A DNA stretch of 64,000 nucleotides from Ashinkailepas kermadecensis (GCA_034440615.1 JAOTOM010003689.1:113625-177624); one strand, 5' to 3'; positions 10,166 to 22,433 are shown, numbered from the stretch's first letter. The notes: generated by a model from the letters alone, not told the origin. Program-made: numbers and translations.

Positions 10166-11407
10166 TCTCCCAGTCTGCAGTCGCCAAGTCTACAGGCGGC
10201 CACTAGGCAGTCTCCGAGTCTGCAGTCACCCAGTCTGCAGGCGGTGGCGAATGAGATCGGCGCGCAGCTGAAGGACACTCGAGACGAGATCGGCGCCCAG
10301 CTGAAGGTGGTGCAGACGGTCATGCAGGACAAGGTGGCGCAGATGGCGAGCATGGTGCGCCAGCAGGGCCAACAGTGCTCCTGCATCCCGCACCTGGAGC
10401 GACTGGAGCTGGCCGTGCAGCAGCAGTACGACAGCCTGCTGGAGTCGGTGGTGGACGTGGCCGAGATCACCATCGGCACGCAGCAGCAGGTGCAGCAGCA
10501 GCTGGGCAACATCAGCGCCGTGGTGGCCGAGATGGCGCGAGAGGCGAAGCGGCGGCCGGCGCAGGTCGACCCCGACATGCGGTTGGCGCTGCTCACCGAC
10601 TCGTTCTACCGGTTCGTCAACAGCTCGCGCCGCCAGCTGGACCGCATCGCCAGCAGTCAGCAGCGCAGCGCGGCGCTGCTGCACGTGGTGGCCGACCGAG
10701 CGCGCGCGCCGACGCCGCCGCCGCCGCCGTGCGGCGGCCCGGCGCGCGACTGCGCCGACCTGCACCGGCAGGGCTTCACGGCCAGCGGCGTGTACGTGAT
10801 CCGGCCCGAGCTGGGCCGCGCCCGGCTCGTGTCTGTCGTGTGCGACATGGCCACCGCCGGCGGCGGCTGGACGGTGCTGCAGCGGCGCGCCGACGTGGCC
10901 GTGCACGTCGACTTTTTCCGCGACTGGGACGACTACAAGCTCGGCTTCGGCAACCGGAGCGGCGAGTTCTGGGCGGGCACCGAGCTGGCGCACCAGCTGA
11001 CGCGCGAGCGGCCCGCCACACTGCGACTCGACATGTCCGACCTGGACGGCGAGCGGCGCTACGCCGAGTACGCTGGCTTCTCGGTGGCCGACGAGTCGCG
11101 CCAGTACCGGCTCACCGTCGGCCCTTACTCGGGCACGGCCGGCGACGGCCTGAGTCGCGCCAACGGCATCGGCTTCACGACGCGCGACCGCGACAACGAC
11201 CAGTACGGCTCCGGCAACTGCGCCGAGCTCTACAAGGGCGGCTGGTGGTACGACGCCTGCCACAATGGAAACCCGAACGGTCTGTACCTGCGCGGCGAGC
11301 ACGGCAGCTACGCGGACGGCATCGACTGGCGCTTCTGGCGCGGCTATCACTACTCGCTGGCCACCATGGAGATTAAGCTGCGGCCGGTCGACTTCCGACC
11401 GTCCTAG
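10166..11407 (+). CDS. Fibrinogen-related lectin (ficolin/tachylectin-5-like), 3' terminal exon
   Basis: A 413-codon exon, most likely preceded by the splice acceptor TATTGTTCCAG at 10155-10165. No initiator or signal peptide is present, so upstream exons are missing. Order: four near-perfect SPSLQ repeats (codons 1-25); a long Gln-rich coiled coil (about 28-140); a Pro run; then a fibrinogen C-terminal domain (about 189-413). The domain shows GGGWTVLQRR, the DRDND calcium-site motif at codons 341-345, GNCAELYKGGWWYDACH, and a C-terminal TMEIKLRP. Paired cysteines and possible N-glycosylation sites (NIS, NSS, NRS) fit a secreted oligomeric lectin. Proteins of this group bind acetylated sugars in invertebrate innate immunity; that role is inferred from family. 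Codons are strongly G/C-ending. Confidence 0.92.
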   Translation, partial: SPSLQSPSLQAATRQSPSLQSPSLQAVANEIGAQLKDTRDEIGAQLKVVQTVMQDKVAQMASMVRQQGQQCSCIPHLERLELAVQQQYDSLLESVVDVAEITIGTQQQVQQQLGNISAVVAEMAREAKRRPAQVDPDMRLALLTDSFYRFVNSSRRQLDRIASSQQRSAALLHVVADRARAPTPPPPPCGGPARDCADLHRQGFTASGVYVIRPELGRARLVSVVCDMATAGGGWTVLQRRADVAVHVDFFRDWDDYKLGFGNRSGEFWAGTELAHQLTRERPATLRLDMSDLDGERRYAEYAGFSVADESRQYRLTVGPYSGTAGDGLSRANGIGFTTRDRDNDQYGSGNCAELYKGGWWYDACHNGNPNGLYLRGEHGSYADGIDWRFWRGYHYSLATMEIKLRPVDFRPS

Positions 11408-14400
11408 CGGTGTCGCGTGCCACGCCTCCCCCGACTTGTGTGTCCATCGATGATGTAGGCTCTCCTCTGAAGACCGGAAATATATTCGCTAATACTGAGT
11501 GGTCTGGTTGTGAAGTGAGAAGACAACAGAAGCCACGCTGAAGGAGGGAGATCATAGGCAGAGGTGGAAAGTCCAAATATGTCACCCGCTGAGGAAAGAT
11601 CATGGAGTTAGTTGTCATCTGGAAGTTTTTTTTAACTGGGCAAATGGGCAAATCACCGCGGTTGAATTTTTCATGTCAATTATCGCTGTTTGTCAATCAG
11701 AAAGAAATAGTTCAGCTTCGCTGGTGATGGAAGATAGCAGCAGCAAACAGTCTTGTCTCTCAGCACGCATTGTAATGAGAATCGCATGGTCATGGTCGTA
11801 GCGCGTAGCCATGCACTCATTTCCCCTTGTTTGTCTTGTTAGTTGATAATTGCGGCCAGATATATTTAAGCTGACAATTGCATCTCAGCTCGAAAACCTG
11901 TTCCTCTAGCTGATAACATAGGCCGCTCAACTCAACTTAGATTAATTTATAGCCTGCTTTTCCGTGCATTCAAATATCCTGATCTACCCACCCATTGCAA
12001 AGCTGTCAGAATCGATCCACAAGTCTTCTTGATAGTTTATTGGTAGGCAGATAAAGGAGGATCGATAAGCCCGGTTTGTTGGAGCATTCCACAGGAATTT
12101 CATCAAGCTATGCAATGTCAGGACACTATACGGTATGGATCCCGATAAACACAGACTCACAGGGGTGTATTCCAGCCAAATGACGAACTAGAAAACCTCA
12201 GCGACCGGTCGAGGGACTACCCTCTCCTTACTCAAGCCACTGGCTGCAGCTCTGCAAAAACTCAGTGACTGGCCCAGAAACTTCTCGGTTACCTGCTCCA
12301 GCTACTGCCTGCACTTACAACGCAAGCCATCACAAAGCTCAGATATGGGGAGAACGGCTATCTCCGTCGCGGCAGCTGCCTGCGTGTTGTTGAAACAGAC
12401 GTAAGAAGGGGATTATGTGTGTAACCAAAGTACAAGAACACCGGATGAGAATTTAAGATGTCCACCACGTCATAAACTAACGATTGTGCAACAACTCAGC
12501 ATTGCGTTGAAGATTTAGTCACACAGTGCATGCTCCTAAGTACCCATGTCTACCCTTCGATACAAACAAGTCATCCTGCAAGCCTATTTGATACACACTA
12601 AGTTAATGTTCATCTGGACAGTCATCAACAAATAAATTAACCATTTATGTATATGAAACAACTATTTATACTTACAACTTAATACCGCTGAATGCTCGCT
12701 CTGTGGGAATTCAGCGCCGTATCTCTGGATATACCACATGGGTTGAATGAATTTGGTAGTCAGCGATGCTCCGGGTTCCGCCAAAGAAGGTGCTACATCT
12801 TCCATCCACATGGTAAGGTTTTCGTCCGTAATATTGCATATGAGTATATTACACTCAATCCAATGGCTTCCGACCGGAAGCATTTAGTATCATATCCACT
12901 AAGTTGTTCAAGAAGTCCGTGCAAATTAATGGGATCTATGCAATTATTTTGAAAATGCTGGACACAATCAAGTTCCACAGAACGTTGGAAGCGCTTGTAA
13001 AGGCGCATGATTGTGCGTAAGAATGTGCTAAGCGTAATACAGCCTTTTATCATGCAGTGCTGTGTCTTAGCCAATATGCGCCTTCAAATGGTATGAGCAC
13101 AACTTCTGCCCGTGAACTTGTCACGTAAACATTGCGACAGCTCCAATTTACTCTACTGCTGTAAAATGGTGTAGGGAGTTTCGATGTGGTCGCACGAGCG
13201 TGCTTGATTACGTACGTGCTGGAAGGCCTCGTGAAGTAACAACTGATGAAAACATTAACCGCGCCCATGACTTGGTCCTTCAAGATAGATGAATAGGTAG
13301 ACGTCAGAAGTGTCGGCGATATTCTTAGCTTTCATGTGAGAAAAGTTGATCATATACTCACTGAATAATTGAAGACTAAATAAATGCGCGAAGGCCACCC
13401 AGAATGCCAACAAAACAAAAAACGTAGCAGGGCGGCCAATCTCGTGCACTTCCAAGCCGACAGTAAGCAGATTCTGACGATTTTATTGAGATCCTTGTAG
13501 CTCAGGGTGAAACTTGGATCCATTGCTAAGCCGAATCCATTATCCCCAGAGTCTAAGCGACCCAGTCAGCAGTGACGGCATCAGGGTTCCGTCTTTCTTG
13601 GAAATTTCGGAACGTGGCGGCGGCATATGCGATAAGATCATAGCCTTCGTGTTTTAGGGCAGAGGACATCGTCATAATTGAATACCTACCAAATGGTAAA
13701 CCAATAAATGGGGAGAGCCACGCTGACCCCACGAGAAGTTGCAGGAAGAACTAAAAAAAGGAGGATAACTTCAGAAAGGCGTCCTTCTTCAGCAGAATAA
13801 TGCGGCGGCACACAGGGCTTCGGAAGATGTTGCCAAGCAGTGCAAGGCTGAAATCTTTTACTACGTGCCTGATTCACCTGAATTAGCACCGTTTCATCAT
13901 TACATGTTACATCATCATACATGTTGCGCATACCGAACATTACATGTTCGGAAATTTTGACAATTTCCCAGGTGAAACGTATCTCTCGAAACGAGAAGGG
14001 GTAATTGACAGGGTTTAGGAGTGGATCTGCAAGCAGAATTATTGGTTTAAAAGGTTAGACTACAAGAGCTGCCGCACCGATGGGAAAAGTGCATTAAATC
14101 TGAGGGGGAGCATTTGAACAATAAACATAAGCTGACCAGCTTATAATTATTATAATTATATAATTATATAATTATTACGTCTAAGGGATTATAAGGACTT
14201 ACTGAAGAATGTGTCGATGGGAACGTTGAACAATAAGAAGCTCGGAAGTTATTGGTTGGGTTGAATGAAGGTAATGAGTGCTGCCAATTTGGTTGAAGAC
14301 GCTTACAGCCTAGGGTCCCATGTTCAGGGAGCAAGAAGCTGGTGGGGCCAATGCAAAGATGTTGGGGCCTAGTCTCCACCAAAAGCATAAAAATATCCAT

Positions 14401-16214
14401 CCCGGTATGTGAAAGCGAGATCGGAGCTGTTTTGAAATGCATCGAACTGCGAAGCAGCCATATTTTTATTTCATTGATAGTAACAGATACCTACTATTGA
14501 AAAGCCAGCGGAACATCTTCAATTATTACTTATAGTGTATACAATAAGAAGCCAATTCCAAGTGAAGGCAAACATTTTGTAGCTCGCCGTAGGTACCTGA
14601 TTGAAAAGTGTGGGATGGGGGGGGGGCAGCGCTATTTTCCCGCGGTAAGACCAATGATTAAGATCATAAAAGCATCGGGAGCATTGACTCTTTCCCTCAC
14701 CATGCTCCTACGAGTACGTCTTGTAGCATGCTATTAGAAACACCGGCTTAAATGGATTTATGACAGCAATGCATTGAGTTTGACCATGGCATATTTGATC
14801 CCTTTCCCAAATACCAAAATAACGATTTATGCTCATCAACTACCGGTGATATCTAAATGTATTAAATCTCCTTGCACAATCTTTATGGCATGTTATCGGA
14901 CGTATTTCAAGCGAATGTCGCATACAAATCTTGCTGGCTATAAAATGCCTGGCATGCTAAAGCATCCTAGTTTGCTTCGTGAAGTAAATGTATGGTAAGC
15001 CAAGCCACTTCACTGCAACATAGTTGGAGTTATATCTTGGTACACTGGAGGGATGCTGTAATAACTCTGATAGTTAGTGGATTATGTTAATGATTATTAA
15101 GCAACGTGTGATGTTCGTACCACGCGGAATTTTAACGCTGTAGCTCCAAAAAAAGTAAAACATATCCAACCATAGCTAGCCTGCACGGAAAAGTTCCTCT
15201 ATCATTCGTTAATGAAGTGTAAAGGTATTCCAAAAGTGACCTTGTGTGCCTGAAAGCATCTTGGAACACAGCTGACATCGCGAATGCCTGCGACATTATC
15301 GGCTGCCCATCAGGACGGGACGGCGGCGGTATGCCCGTCATCTGTGATGCCCCGTTAGCGGCAGACACAGACTGGCGGTCGCATTATTTTCATAACCTGC
15401 ATAATGCATGCATAATGCAGGTCGACATTGTGCAGCATCAACCTTCATACGCATCGATGCAAAGCTCCTAAATATTCCAAGCTTCGGCGGACAACAGTTC
15501 GTAATTGAGCACATCTTATCGCCATCGCATCACCGAAGGCCGATGTCATACCTCGTCAGGAACCCTGAACTCATGGCACCGCACATGCACCAACTTAACA
15601 CATACCGCCAGTAACGCAGAGATCCGAATAAGCTGTGCAAGCGGCCACGGCAGACGTCATACAGAGCACGAAGTTCAACAGCCACCACAGAATACGCGTC
15701 TGAACAGAGGTCACAGTTAGGGTAGTGAACGAATTTGCAACAAGGACATCATCAGCCAAGCAGAGTGCGAACAAAAATTACGGAGACCATCAGCCGCTGA
15801 GAGATGTGTACGGCTCTAAGCCGGCCACTGCCCCCGGGCGCAGCGGGCTGGTCGGGTGGTGTTTCTCCCAAACGCTGCAGATAGTGACAACACAGATAGT
15901 CGACAGCTCGGTAGTGTTTCTCCCAAGCGCTGCAGATAATGACAACACAGAGAGTCGACAGCTCGGTAGCATGCTTTAGACATTCGTAGATGAAGCGCGG
16001 CAGCCATTCACTTGTGAGCATGCTGCAATAGCCAGGTTATTATTATATAACGCTGTTTTGAACACGAAATTATACGTATCCATATATATATATATAAACG
16101 AAAATATAACCATACAGCATGGAGTATTCAGTATTATATGCTCACAGATAACCAGAGCCCATTGAGTACTCCGCCCTGCCAGTTTTGGCGCGATTGACTG
16201 CCTGTCGCCGCAGT
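11408..16214. other. Long segment with no secure gene
   Basis: The sequence is mostly unique and AT-neutral. AT-rich low complexity lies at 14144-14178, a G9 run at 14619-14627, and a short (AT) run at 16083-16096. Minus-strand open segments at 12662-13680 include one strongly hydrophobic stretch (13455 downward, FVLLAFWVAFAHLF) and could be a decayed membrane-receptor gene, but frames change and I do not call it. No polyadenylation signal for the lectin gene is obvious in the first 300 bp. Confidence 0.35.
15858..15971 (+). repeat. 57-bp tandem duplication
   Basis: Two adjacent copies of a unit running from GTGTTTCTCCCAA through GACAGCTCGGTA differ at only a few sites. Confidence 0.85.
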
Positions 16215-16390
16215 TCATCTACACTTGTCATTTTCGTGGGGCGACACCCGTCGCTCTTTTCGTTCATTTCTTGGGTGACACCCGTCACCCCGCGTGGAAT
16301 TATTTTTTCTCGCATCGTATTTCCGTTCCCTGTGTTTCTGCGTGTTCTTGTTTAGTTAGATTTCATTAGGTAGGGCATTTTTTCCCCACG

Positions 16391-17992
16391 ATGGGGAAAA
16401 AACGCAAAAAAGATACCGACCCCAGCTCGCCACCGGACTCCGAGACGGAATTTCCGCCGCTGACCACACCTGACAACCATCGCACGACCCCGGACTCTGC
16501 ACATGATGTCCCACCTCTCGATACCACCGTTGATAACTCGCGCCGGACAATTCCTTTGGACGACGCCGTGGAAGCCCTTTGTCCCTCACCGACCCCCACT
16601 CATACCAAGACCTCGCCTCGCAATTCCGACCAGACCATCACTCTCCACGCCACAGATCCACGCCCTAACCAGACCACGCCATCCCAACCTGATCCCATCG
16701 AACCCTACCTCGACAGTGCTGGCTCTTTCATAGTAGTCAAGCCTGTCGAGGAATCCGTTTCCTTCCGCCGTATTAACGTTTTCTGGCCGACCAAACAACT
16801 CCTCTCCATCTGCTCCTTAGCCAATCCTGATATCGAAGCCCCTGCCAACGGAACCCTTGTCATCAAAACCCAAACCCGAGCCCAGACCAAAGCCCTCCTT
16901 CGTACCACCACATTTTGTGGTAAATCCGTCATCATATCACTCCACTCCAACCGCAACTCCACCAAGGGCACCGTCTTCGCGCCGGAGCTCCGCTTCATGT
17001 CCGAAGCGGATATCCAAGCGGAGCTCAGGCCGGAGGGGGTGACCCACGTCCACCGAATCACCTCCTTTAAAGACGGCCAGAAACGGGATACAAGCCTCCT
17101 TGTCCTCACCTTCAACTCTACCACTCTTCCCAAGACTCTCCTCGCCGACTACATCCGATACCAAGTCCGAGTATTTATTCCTAATCCTCTCCGCTGTTTT
17201 AATTGCCAGCGCTTCGGCCATGGCAGTAAGACATATCGCCAACCAGCCCGCTGCCAGAAATGGGGTGAACCACCTCATCCCGAATCCACCTGCTCCAAAC
17301 CTGCCCACCGCCTCAGCTGCAACACATCCGACCACCTCACCACTTCCAATCTCTGTCCAGTCTGGCGACGGGAAAAAAAGGTTTGCGCCGTCAAGGCCAC
17401 GACCGGAGTCTCCTACCCGCAGGCCCGGCGGACCGTCGAAGCCACCTCCCCGACCACCAAAACTTGCGCCCAGGCGGCCACCATTGCTCCATCTACACCT
17501 CGGGTCAAAACAAATTCCACGTCCACACAAACAGAACTTATACCAAGCCTGGCACCACTCACCAAGCTAAAACCAATCACCACCACGACACAAACAACTC
17601 CGGTTCCCAATACACAGACCACTCCAGCTCCTAACAAGCGGACCACTCCAGGGAGGAGTGACAGGCCTCGCAGTCATTCGGCTGCGGGACAGAATTCTCG
17701 TTCCCCGTCAGCGGGCCGCCGATCGAGCCCTGCGCGTCAAGCGCCGGCCGTCGCTCACGTGACAAGACTGACTCCCAGCCGGCGGACATCCCCACGGCAG
17801 TGGCCGGCCGCCGTGACCTTGCCAAGGCCATCGGTCGGCCGGACGGCTCGAGCGGGTCAACCACCGCCGGCCGCACTCAACACACATACCCACCTGAACT
17901 GCACTCCTGGCTCCGACATGCACCGAAAGGTGCTGACAAACATTAACTCTTCCCGATGTCTACTTTTTTGCAATGGAATTGCCGTAGCTTAA
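16391..17992 (+). CDS. LINE copy 2 ORF1 (zinc-knuckle nucleic-acid-binding protein)
   Basis: An intact 533-codon ORF. The N-terminal third is Thr/Pro/Asp-rich with a basic start. The middle (about residues 115-265) is a globular part. The cysteine cluster begins with CFNCQRFGH (17193) and covers residues about 268-330, followed by a Pro/Ser/Arg-rich basic tail. Jockey/I ORF1 proteins usually have three CCHC knuckles; here the expected fourth Cys of knuckle 1 is Tyr (GSKTY) and one in knuckle 2 is Trp (CQKWG), so RNA binding may be impaired. The protein would coat LINE RNA in the RNP. The start was chosen as the first ATG after the 5' UTR-like leader. The last 37 nt overlap ORF2. Confidence 0.85.
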   Translation: MGKKRKKDTDPSSPPDSETEFPPLTTPDNHRTTPDSAHDVPPLDTTVDNSRRTIPLDDAVEALCPSPTPTHTKTSPRNSDQTITLHATDPRPNQTTPSQPDPIEPYLDSAGSFIVVKPVEESVSFRRINVFWPTKQLLSICSLANPDIEAPANGTLVIKTQTRAQTKALLRTTTFCGKSVIISLHSNRNSTKGTVFAPELRFMSEADIQAELRPEGVTHVHRITSFKDGQKRDTSLLVLTFNSTTLPKTLLADYIRYQVRVFIPNPLRCFNCQRFGHGSKTYRQPARCQKWGEPPHPESTCSKPAHRLSCNTSDHLTTSNLCPVWRREKKVCAVKATTGVSYPQARRTVEATSPTTKTCAQAATIAPSTPRVKTNSTSTQTELIPSLAPLTKLKPITTTTQTTPVPNTQTTPAPNKRTTPGRSDRPRSHSAAGQNSRSPSAGRRSSPARQAPAVAHVTRLTPSRRTSPRQWPAAVTLPRPSVGRTARAGQPPPAALNTHTHLNCTPGSDMHRKVLTNINSSRCLLFCNGIAVA

Positions 17993-19038
17993 TATCAAAA
18001 TGGGCCGAAATGAAAGTTTTTTTCTTCAGTATTCTCGCACCTATTCTCATAGCACTCCAAGAAACATGGTTTTTACCTAATGATACATACAACTTTAACC
18101 TTTCCAATTATTCACTGTATCGTCACGACGAGATCCGTGGATCACATCGAAGTGGCGGTACAGCACTTTACATAAACAATGATTTCACACATACATCAAT
18201 TCCACTTAATACACAATTACAAGCCGTAGCTTGTACATTACGCTTCCATGGTAGAAATATAGATGTGTGTTCCATCTATATACCACCACACACCGACAAC
18301 ACAAATATTTTACCACATTTAGAAAATCTTATAGCACACTTCAAGAACCCGTTCATCTTACTTGGCGATTTCAACGCTCATAGCCCAGCGTGGGATACAA
18401 AATGTACACACCCAGACACTCGCGGATGCTTTATTCAACACATTTTAGACCGACACAATTTAGTAATACTTAACACTGGAGAGCCAACATTTTTCCACCT
18501 CGGACACAACACAGAAACTGCAATAGATTTGACTATTTGCTCTCGAACTCTGGCCAATGATTTCGATTGGACCATAGACACAGACATTCATGACAGTGAT
18601 CACTACCCCATCAAATTAATACCCACTTTTTTAACTGCTACTGATAGCACACCCAATTTTATCCCACGCTGGAAAATTTCAAAAGCCGATTGGACAACAT
18701 TTCAGGAACTTTCTTATCTTCAATACAACCCCAACATTTCTCCCGTCGAAAACATCAACTCAATTACAGACAAACTTTTCGAAGCAGTATCCACCACAAT
18801 TCCACTCACGAAACCTTTCACAAAACGAAAACCAGTACCTTGGTGGTGTCTAGCAATTTCACAAGCAATTGCGGTTCGAAAAAGAGCATTTAGGAAGTAT
18901 TTACGACATCCCGATCAAGAAAATTTAACCACCCGTAACCGTGAACGTGCGAGAACCCGCCGCATCATTCGCGATGCTAAACGCAGGTTCATGGTCCTCA
19001 TATTTACAGCAGCTCACTTTTCAAACACCTTTAAGTAA
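17956..19038 (+). pseudogene. LINE copy 2 ORF2 endonuclease and linker
   Basis: ORF2 starts with ATG at 17956, inside the end of ORF1, and the STFLQWNCRSLISKW start block is intact. Endonuclease signatures are LQETWF, GDFNAHSPAW (18364 on), and HDSDHYPI near 18589-18612. All catalytic residues appear retained, unlike copy 1. The frame is lost near 19000, where the linker continues in another frame (18941-19211) until TAA at 19209-19211. The overlapping start suggests translational coupling with ORF1, as proposed for other LINEs; this is an inference from layout. Confidence 0.88.
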
Positions 19039-19216
19039 AATATGGCAAGTAATCCGACGTTTGTCCGGACGCTCCCCATTTAAATCTCTACCGGCCCTCA
19101 AAATCCACAATCTCACCATTACAGACCCACAAACCATAGTAAATACCATAGCTGATACCATAGCCCATAATAGCTCCGATGAGAACTACCGACCTAATTT
19201 CTTACAAAATGCATAA

Positions 19217-21108
19217 CACACTTTTCACACCAATCTTGACCTCTTTGATTCCGACAATACCGAGTACTACAATGATTCTTTTCATCTTTCTGAACTGGAG
19301 AATGCCATTTCCTCCGCCGGTAGCACTTCAGTAGGGCCTGACAAATTACATTATTCCTTCTTTCGACATCTATCTGACCACACCAAACAATGCATCTTAG
19401 ACACATTTAATTCATTATGGTCAAATCATATCTTTCCTGAAACATGGCAAAAAGCTATCATCATCCCCATTCCAAAAGACCATAGTAACCCAAGTAATTT
19501 TCGACCCATTGCACTCACCAGTTGTTTAGGAAAACATTTTGAACGAATAGTTATTAAAAGACTGACCTGGCACCTGGAAACAAATTCACGTCTATCTCCC
19601 TTTCAATGTGCTTTTCGGCGAGGACGCAGCACCATAGATTACCTTATTAGGTTAGAAACAGACATCCGCCTAGGCTACAAAAAAAACTTGAACACACAGC
19701 CGCAGTATTTTTAGACATAAGCAAAGCTTACGATATGGTTTTCAAACCTGCATTACTTTTCAAAATTCAGCAACTCGGTATAAAAAGACACTTAGCTCAT
19801 TATTTAGTAGGTTTTTTATCCGGTACTCGCCCATTCCACATCAGGTGCCGGGCAGCCATCTCCGATCCACATCTTCTTCAAAATGGACTAGCACAGGGAA
19901 GCTGCATTTCACCAGTTTTATTCAATCTCGTCATTGACGATCTTTTCACCGACATGCCTATTAATGTATCATACTCTTTGTTTGCCGATGACAGCGCAAT
20001 TTGGTGTTCCGGAAAAAAATTACGAGCATTGTTTATTTCACCTACAAAACGCACTAGACAAAATACATCAATGGTCCCTGAAGTATGGTTTATTTTTTCG
20101 GCCCCAAAATCTGCAACACTGATATTTAGTAAATCAACACCTTGCCCAAACCCAGATACACCACTTCACCTCGGAAACAATGATATACCTTTTGTAACTT
20201 CGTTTAAATTTCTGGGTATTATTTTTGACCGTAGGCTTTCACTGCATAAACACATCAAACACAGCCAGAACAAATATTTTCACCGACTTAATTTATTTCG
20301 CTGCATTACTTCCACCCCATTAGGAGCCGATCGTCACACTCTTTTACAACTATGTAAATCCTTAGTGCTCCCCATCATTGAATATGGCTCAGTAGTTTAT
20401 GCTGGTGCTAGCCCATCCTCCTTACATATTTTAGACACCGTTCAAAATAAATTTTTTCGTATCGCACTCGGTGCAATGACCACTTCACCCATCATTTCTT
20501 TAGAAGCCGAATCGGGAATTCCTCCATTAGCTCTCCGTCGAATGCAACAAACACTTAGGTACGCCTCCAAAATTCAATTTCATGCCAACCACCCAACACA
20601 TGCGTCATTGCAAATTCTCCCAAATTTACATCATCATTATTTAGGTGCAACGGAAAAACGAACTGGTCTCACTATAGCTTCTCGGGTAAAAACATTCTCT
20701 GAACAACTTCATTTCACTATTCCACCCATTACTTCTCTTTCTCCACCGACTACACCACCGTGGCAGATAGCCGAACGACACATTTTATATCTCACCACCA
20801 CTCCAAAATCACAGCTTTGTCCGGAATATATCAAACAAAAATTTCACCGAATTCGGTCTCGTTATTACCATGTTCCATTTGTTTATACAGACGGTTCGAA
20901 AGATGCTAACCTTACAGGAAATGCCGTAGTTTCCGGAACATACAAAAAACAACATCGATTACCAGACGGAACATCAATTTTCATCGCTGAATTACATGCT
21001 GTCCTCATTGCCCTCCGTTATATTCGCAACCGTTTTCTCTGTCGCCCCATGGGCACAATCTCTTTCGTCACTTTCTTTTTCACATCATTGCCTTATTTAT
21101 ATTTATGA
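19217..21108 (+). pseudogene. LINE copy 2 ORF2 reverse transcriptase and first half of RNase H
   Basis: After the TAA near 19210 the same frame continues through the RT fingers (SNFRPIALTSC near 19495, FQCAFRRGRST near 19602) until an A-run frameshift at about 19678. The palm follows from 19735: FLDISKAYD, GLAQGSCISPVLF, and the catalytic FADD at 19981-19992. Two opposite frame changes at about 20025 and 20090, both at homopolymers, displace some 20 residues. The thumb and the first RNase H motifs (YTDGSK near 20884, IAELHAV) follow; the frame ends at 21108. Confidence 0.87.
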
Positions 21109-21688
21109 ATCACTACAAACACTTCATCTGATGGGCGTGAAGGTCCGTTTTCTGTGGGTGCCCAGTCACTGCGGCATCCCAGGAAACGAGGAAGCAGATC
21201 ATCTAGCAAAACAATCATTACAATTACCACACATCACAGAAATCCCACCACATTTTGACGCCATTAAATCAACAATACGACAGAACATTCGGCATTTTTG
21301 GAACCAAATCTGGACACAAGGCACAAACCATACCCAATTACGGAACATTAAACCAGTCATCAATATTCGGACGCCATCATTTCTAATCAACTGCCATGAA
21401 GAAAAAGTCCTATCGCGCATCCGCATAGGACATACTTACCTTACACATCGATTTATTTATTCTGCTTCACCTCGGCCTTCATGCCCATCATGTAACACTC
21501 ATTTTACAGTCCCACATATATTACTATACTGCCCGCAATACCATGGCCCTAGAAAACAACTTATCGATTACTGCCACACACACAACATTCCATTCTCTTT
21601 GCCCTCATTGCTGGGGGACGACCACCCATCTCTTATCAAGCTACTTTTCATTTTTCTACGAGAAACCAAATTGTTCCAGGAATTATAG
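20996..21688 (+). pseudogene. LINE copy 2 RNase H end and CCHC tail
   Basis: In a second frame the RNase H ends with FLWVPSHCGIPGNEEAD (near 21150-21200), which keeps the His, Asn and Asp of the last motif. The tail has RIRIGHTYLTH and a C-x2-C...H-x4-C cluster (CPSC...HILLYC, 21481-21533) and stops at 21686-21688. A short leader in this frame overlaps the previous one, so a frameshift lies near 21050-21100. The 3' UTR after the stop has a hairpin-like GCGCGAAATGGCC/GGCCGAAGCGC segment at 21732-21757. Confidence 0.88.
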
Positions 21689-21760
21689 GCTGACTTTTGC
21701 GATTTAATACCTTATTCATTTTTATCAACGGCGCGAAATGGCCTGAGGAGGCCGAAGCGC

Positions 21761-22432
21761 CTAATACAACAAAACGGAAATAACCATACAGTCACACACA
21801 CATGTGTCTATACATCACAATAATTCATATACAAAATCTTCGGAGCAAAAATTATGCCCTCACTACTTTTCTGATCACCCCACCAGAGTTAAATGCATGA
21901 AATGCATGGCCACGGGCTATGAGAATCAAACGTACTTGTGCTGATGGTAGTATATTACCAGCGACCTACATGTATTTGACGAATAGGTTAATGGAGGGAG
22001 GATATACAAATTCGTTGAAGGAGATAAAACTTTGTAAGGTAGATCAAACCAATAGGGAACCATTGTTCAGAAAAAAATGATGAAGGATCAGGAGAAGAGG
22101 ACCCCCTCGGTAATGGTGCAACCGGTGCAAAAAGTAAATGGTAAGCAAAGCATTGTATATACGACAAAACCATGGAAGGTAGGGAAGAATATCGTCGTAT
22201 ATCGCGTGCCTCGTAAAATGTTCGGTGATGTGTAGCATGCGGGTGGGGTGGGTAACATGCTGTATGCTCTGCTGTAGCCTCACTGGTCTTCGTTTCGTGG
22301 CCGCAAAATTGAAATTAAATTAAATGTGTGATCTTATCTCAAATATTTTAAGCATGCGATATATGACCTGCAGGTGGTGTGAGGCTGGACGTGTGGATAG
22401 ATAACCCAGTGCATAGATAATTCAGAGAGAGA

Positions 22433-22433
<1 letters not shown>
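21761..22433. other. Gene-free segment
   Basis: Nothing recognisable apart from the boundary with LINE copy 2 and the start of a GAGAGA/(TA) run. Confidence 0.4.

Larger units (their letters stand above)
16215..21760 (+). mobile_element. Near full-length I-type non-LTR retrotransposon (LINE copy 2)
   Basis: A LINE with a probable 5' UTR (16215-16390), ORF1 (16391-17992), ORF2 starting at 17956 in a different frame with a 37-nt overlap, and a 3' UTR after 21688. ORF2 order is endonuclease, RT, RNase H and CCHC tail, as in I-type elements. The ORF2 frame is broken near 19000, at a TAA (19209-19211), at an A8 run near 19678, at an A7 run near 20025 with return near 20090, and near 21060. Several breaks sit at homopolymers, so either decay or uncorrected sequencing indels could explain them. 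No clear target-site duplication was found, and the exact ends are uncertain. Confidence 0.92.

Noticed and set aside
10226..11350. Long minus-strand open frame of 374 codons opposite the lectin exon
   Set aside because: Antisense shadow of a G/C-ending coding exon; it has low-complexity Val/Ala/Arg/His composition, and the plus frame has a clear fibrinogen domain.
16391..17992. Host zinc-finger gene
   Set aside because: Zinc knuckles, Pro/Arg tail and an overlapping ORF2 with endonuclease and RT identify LINE ORF1.
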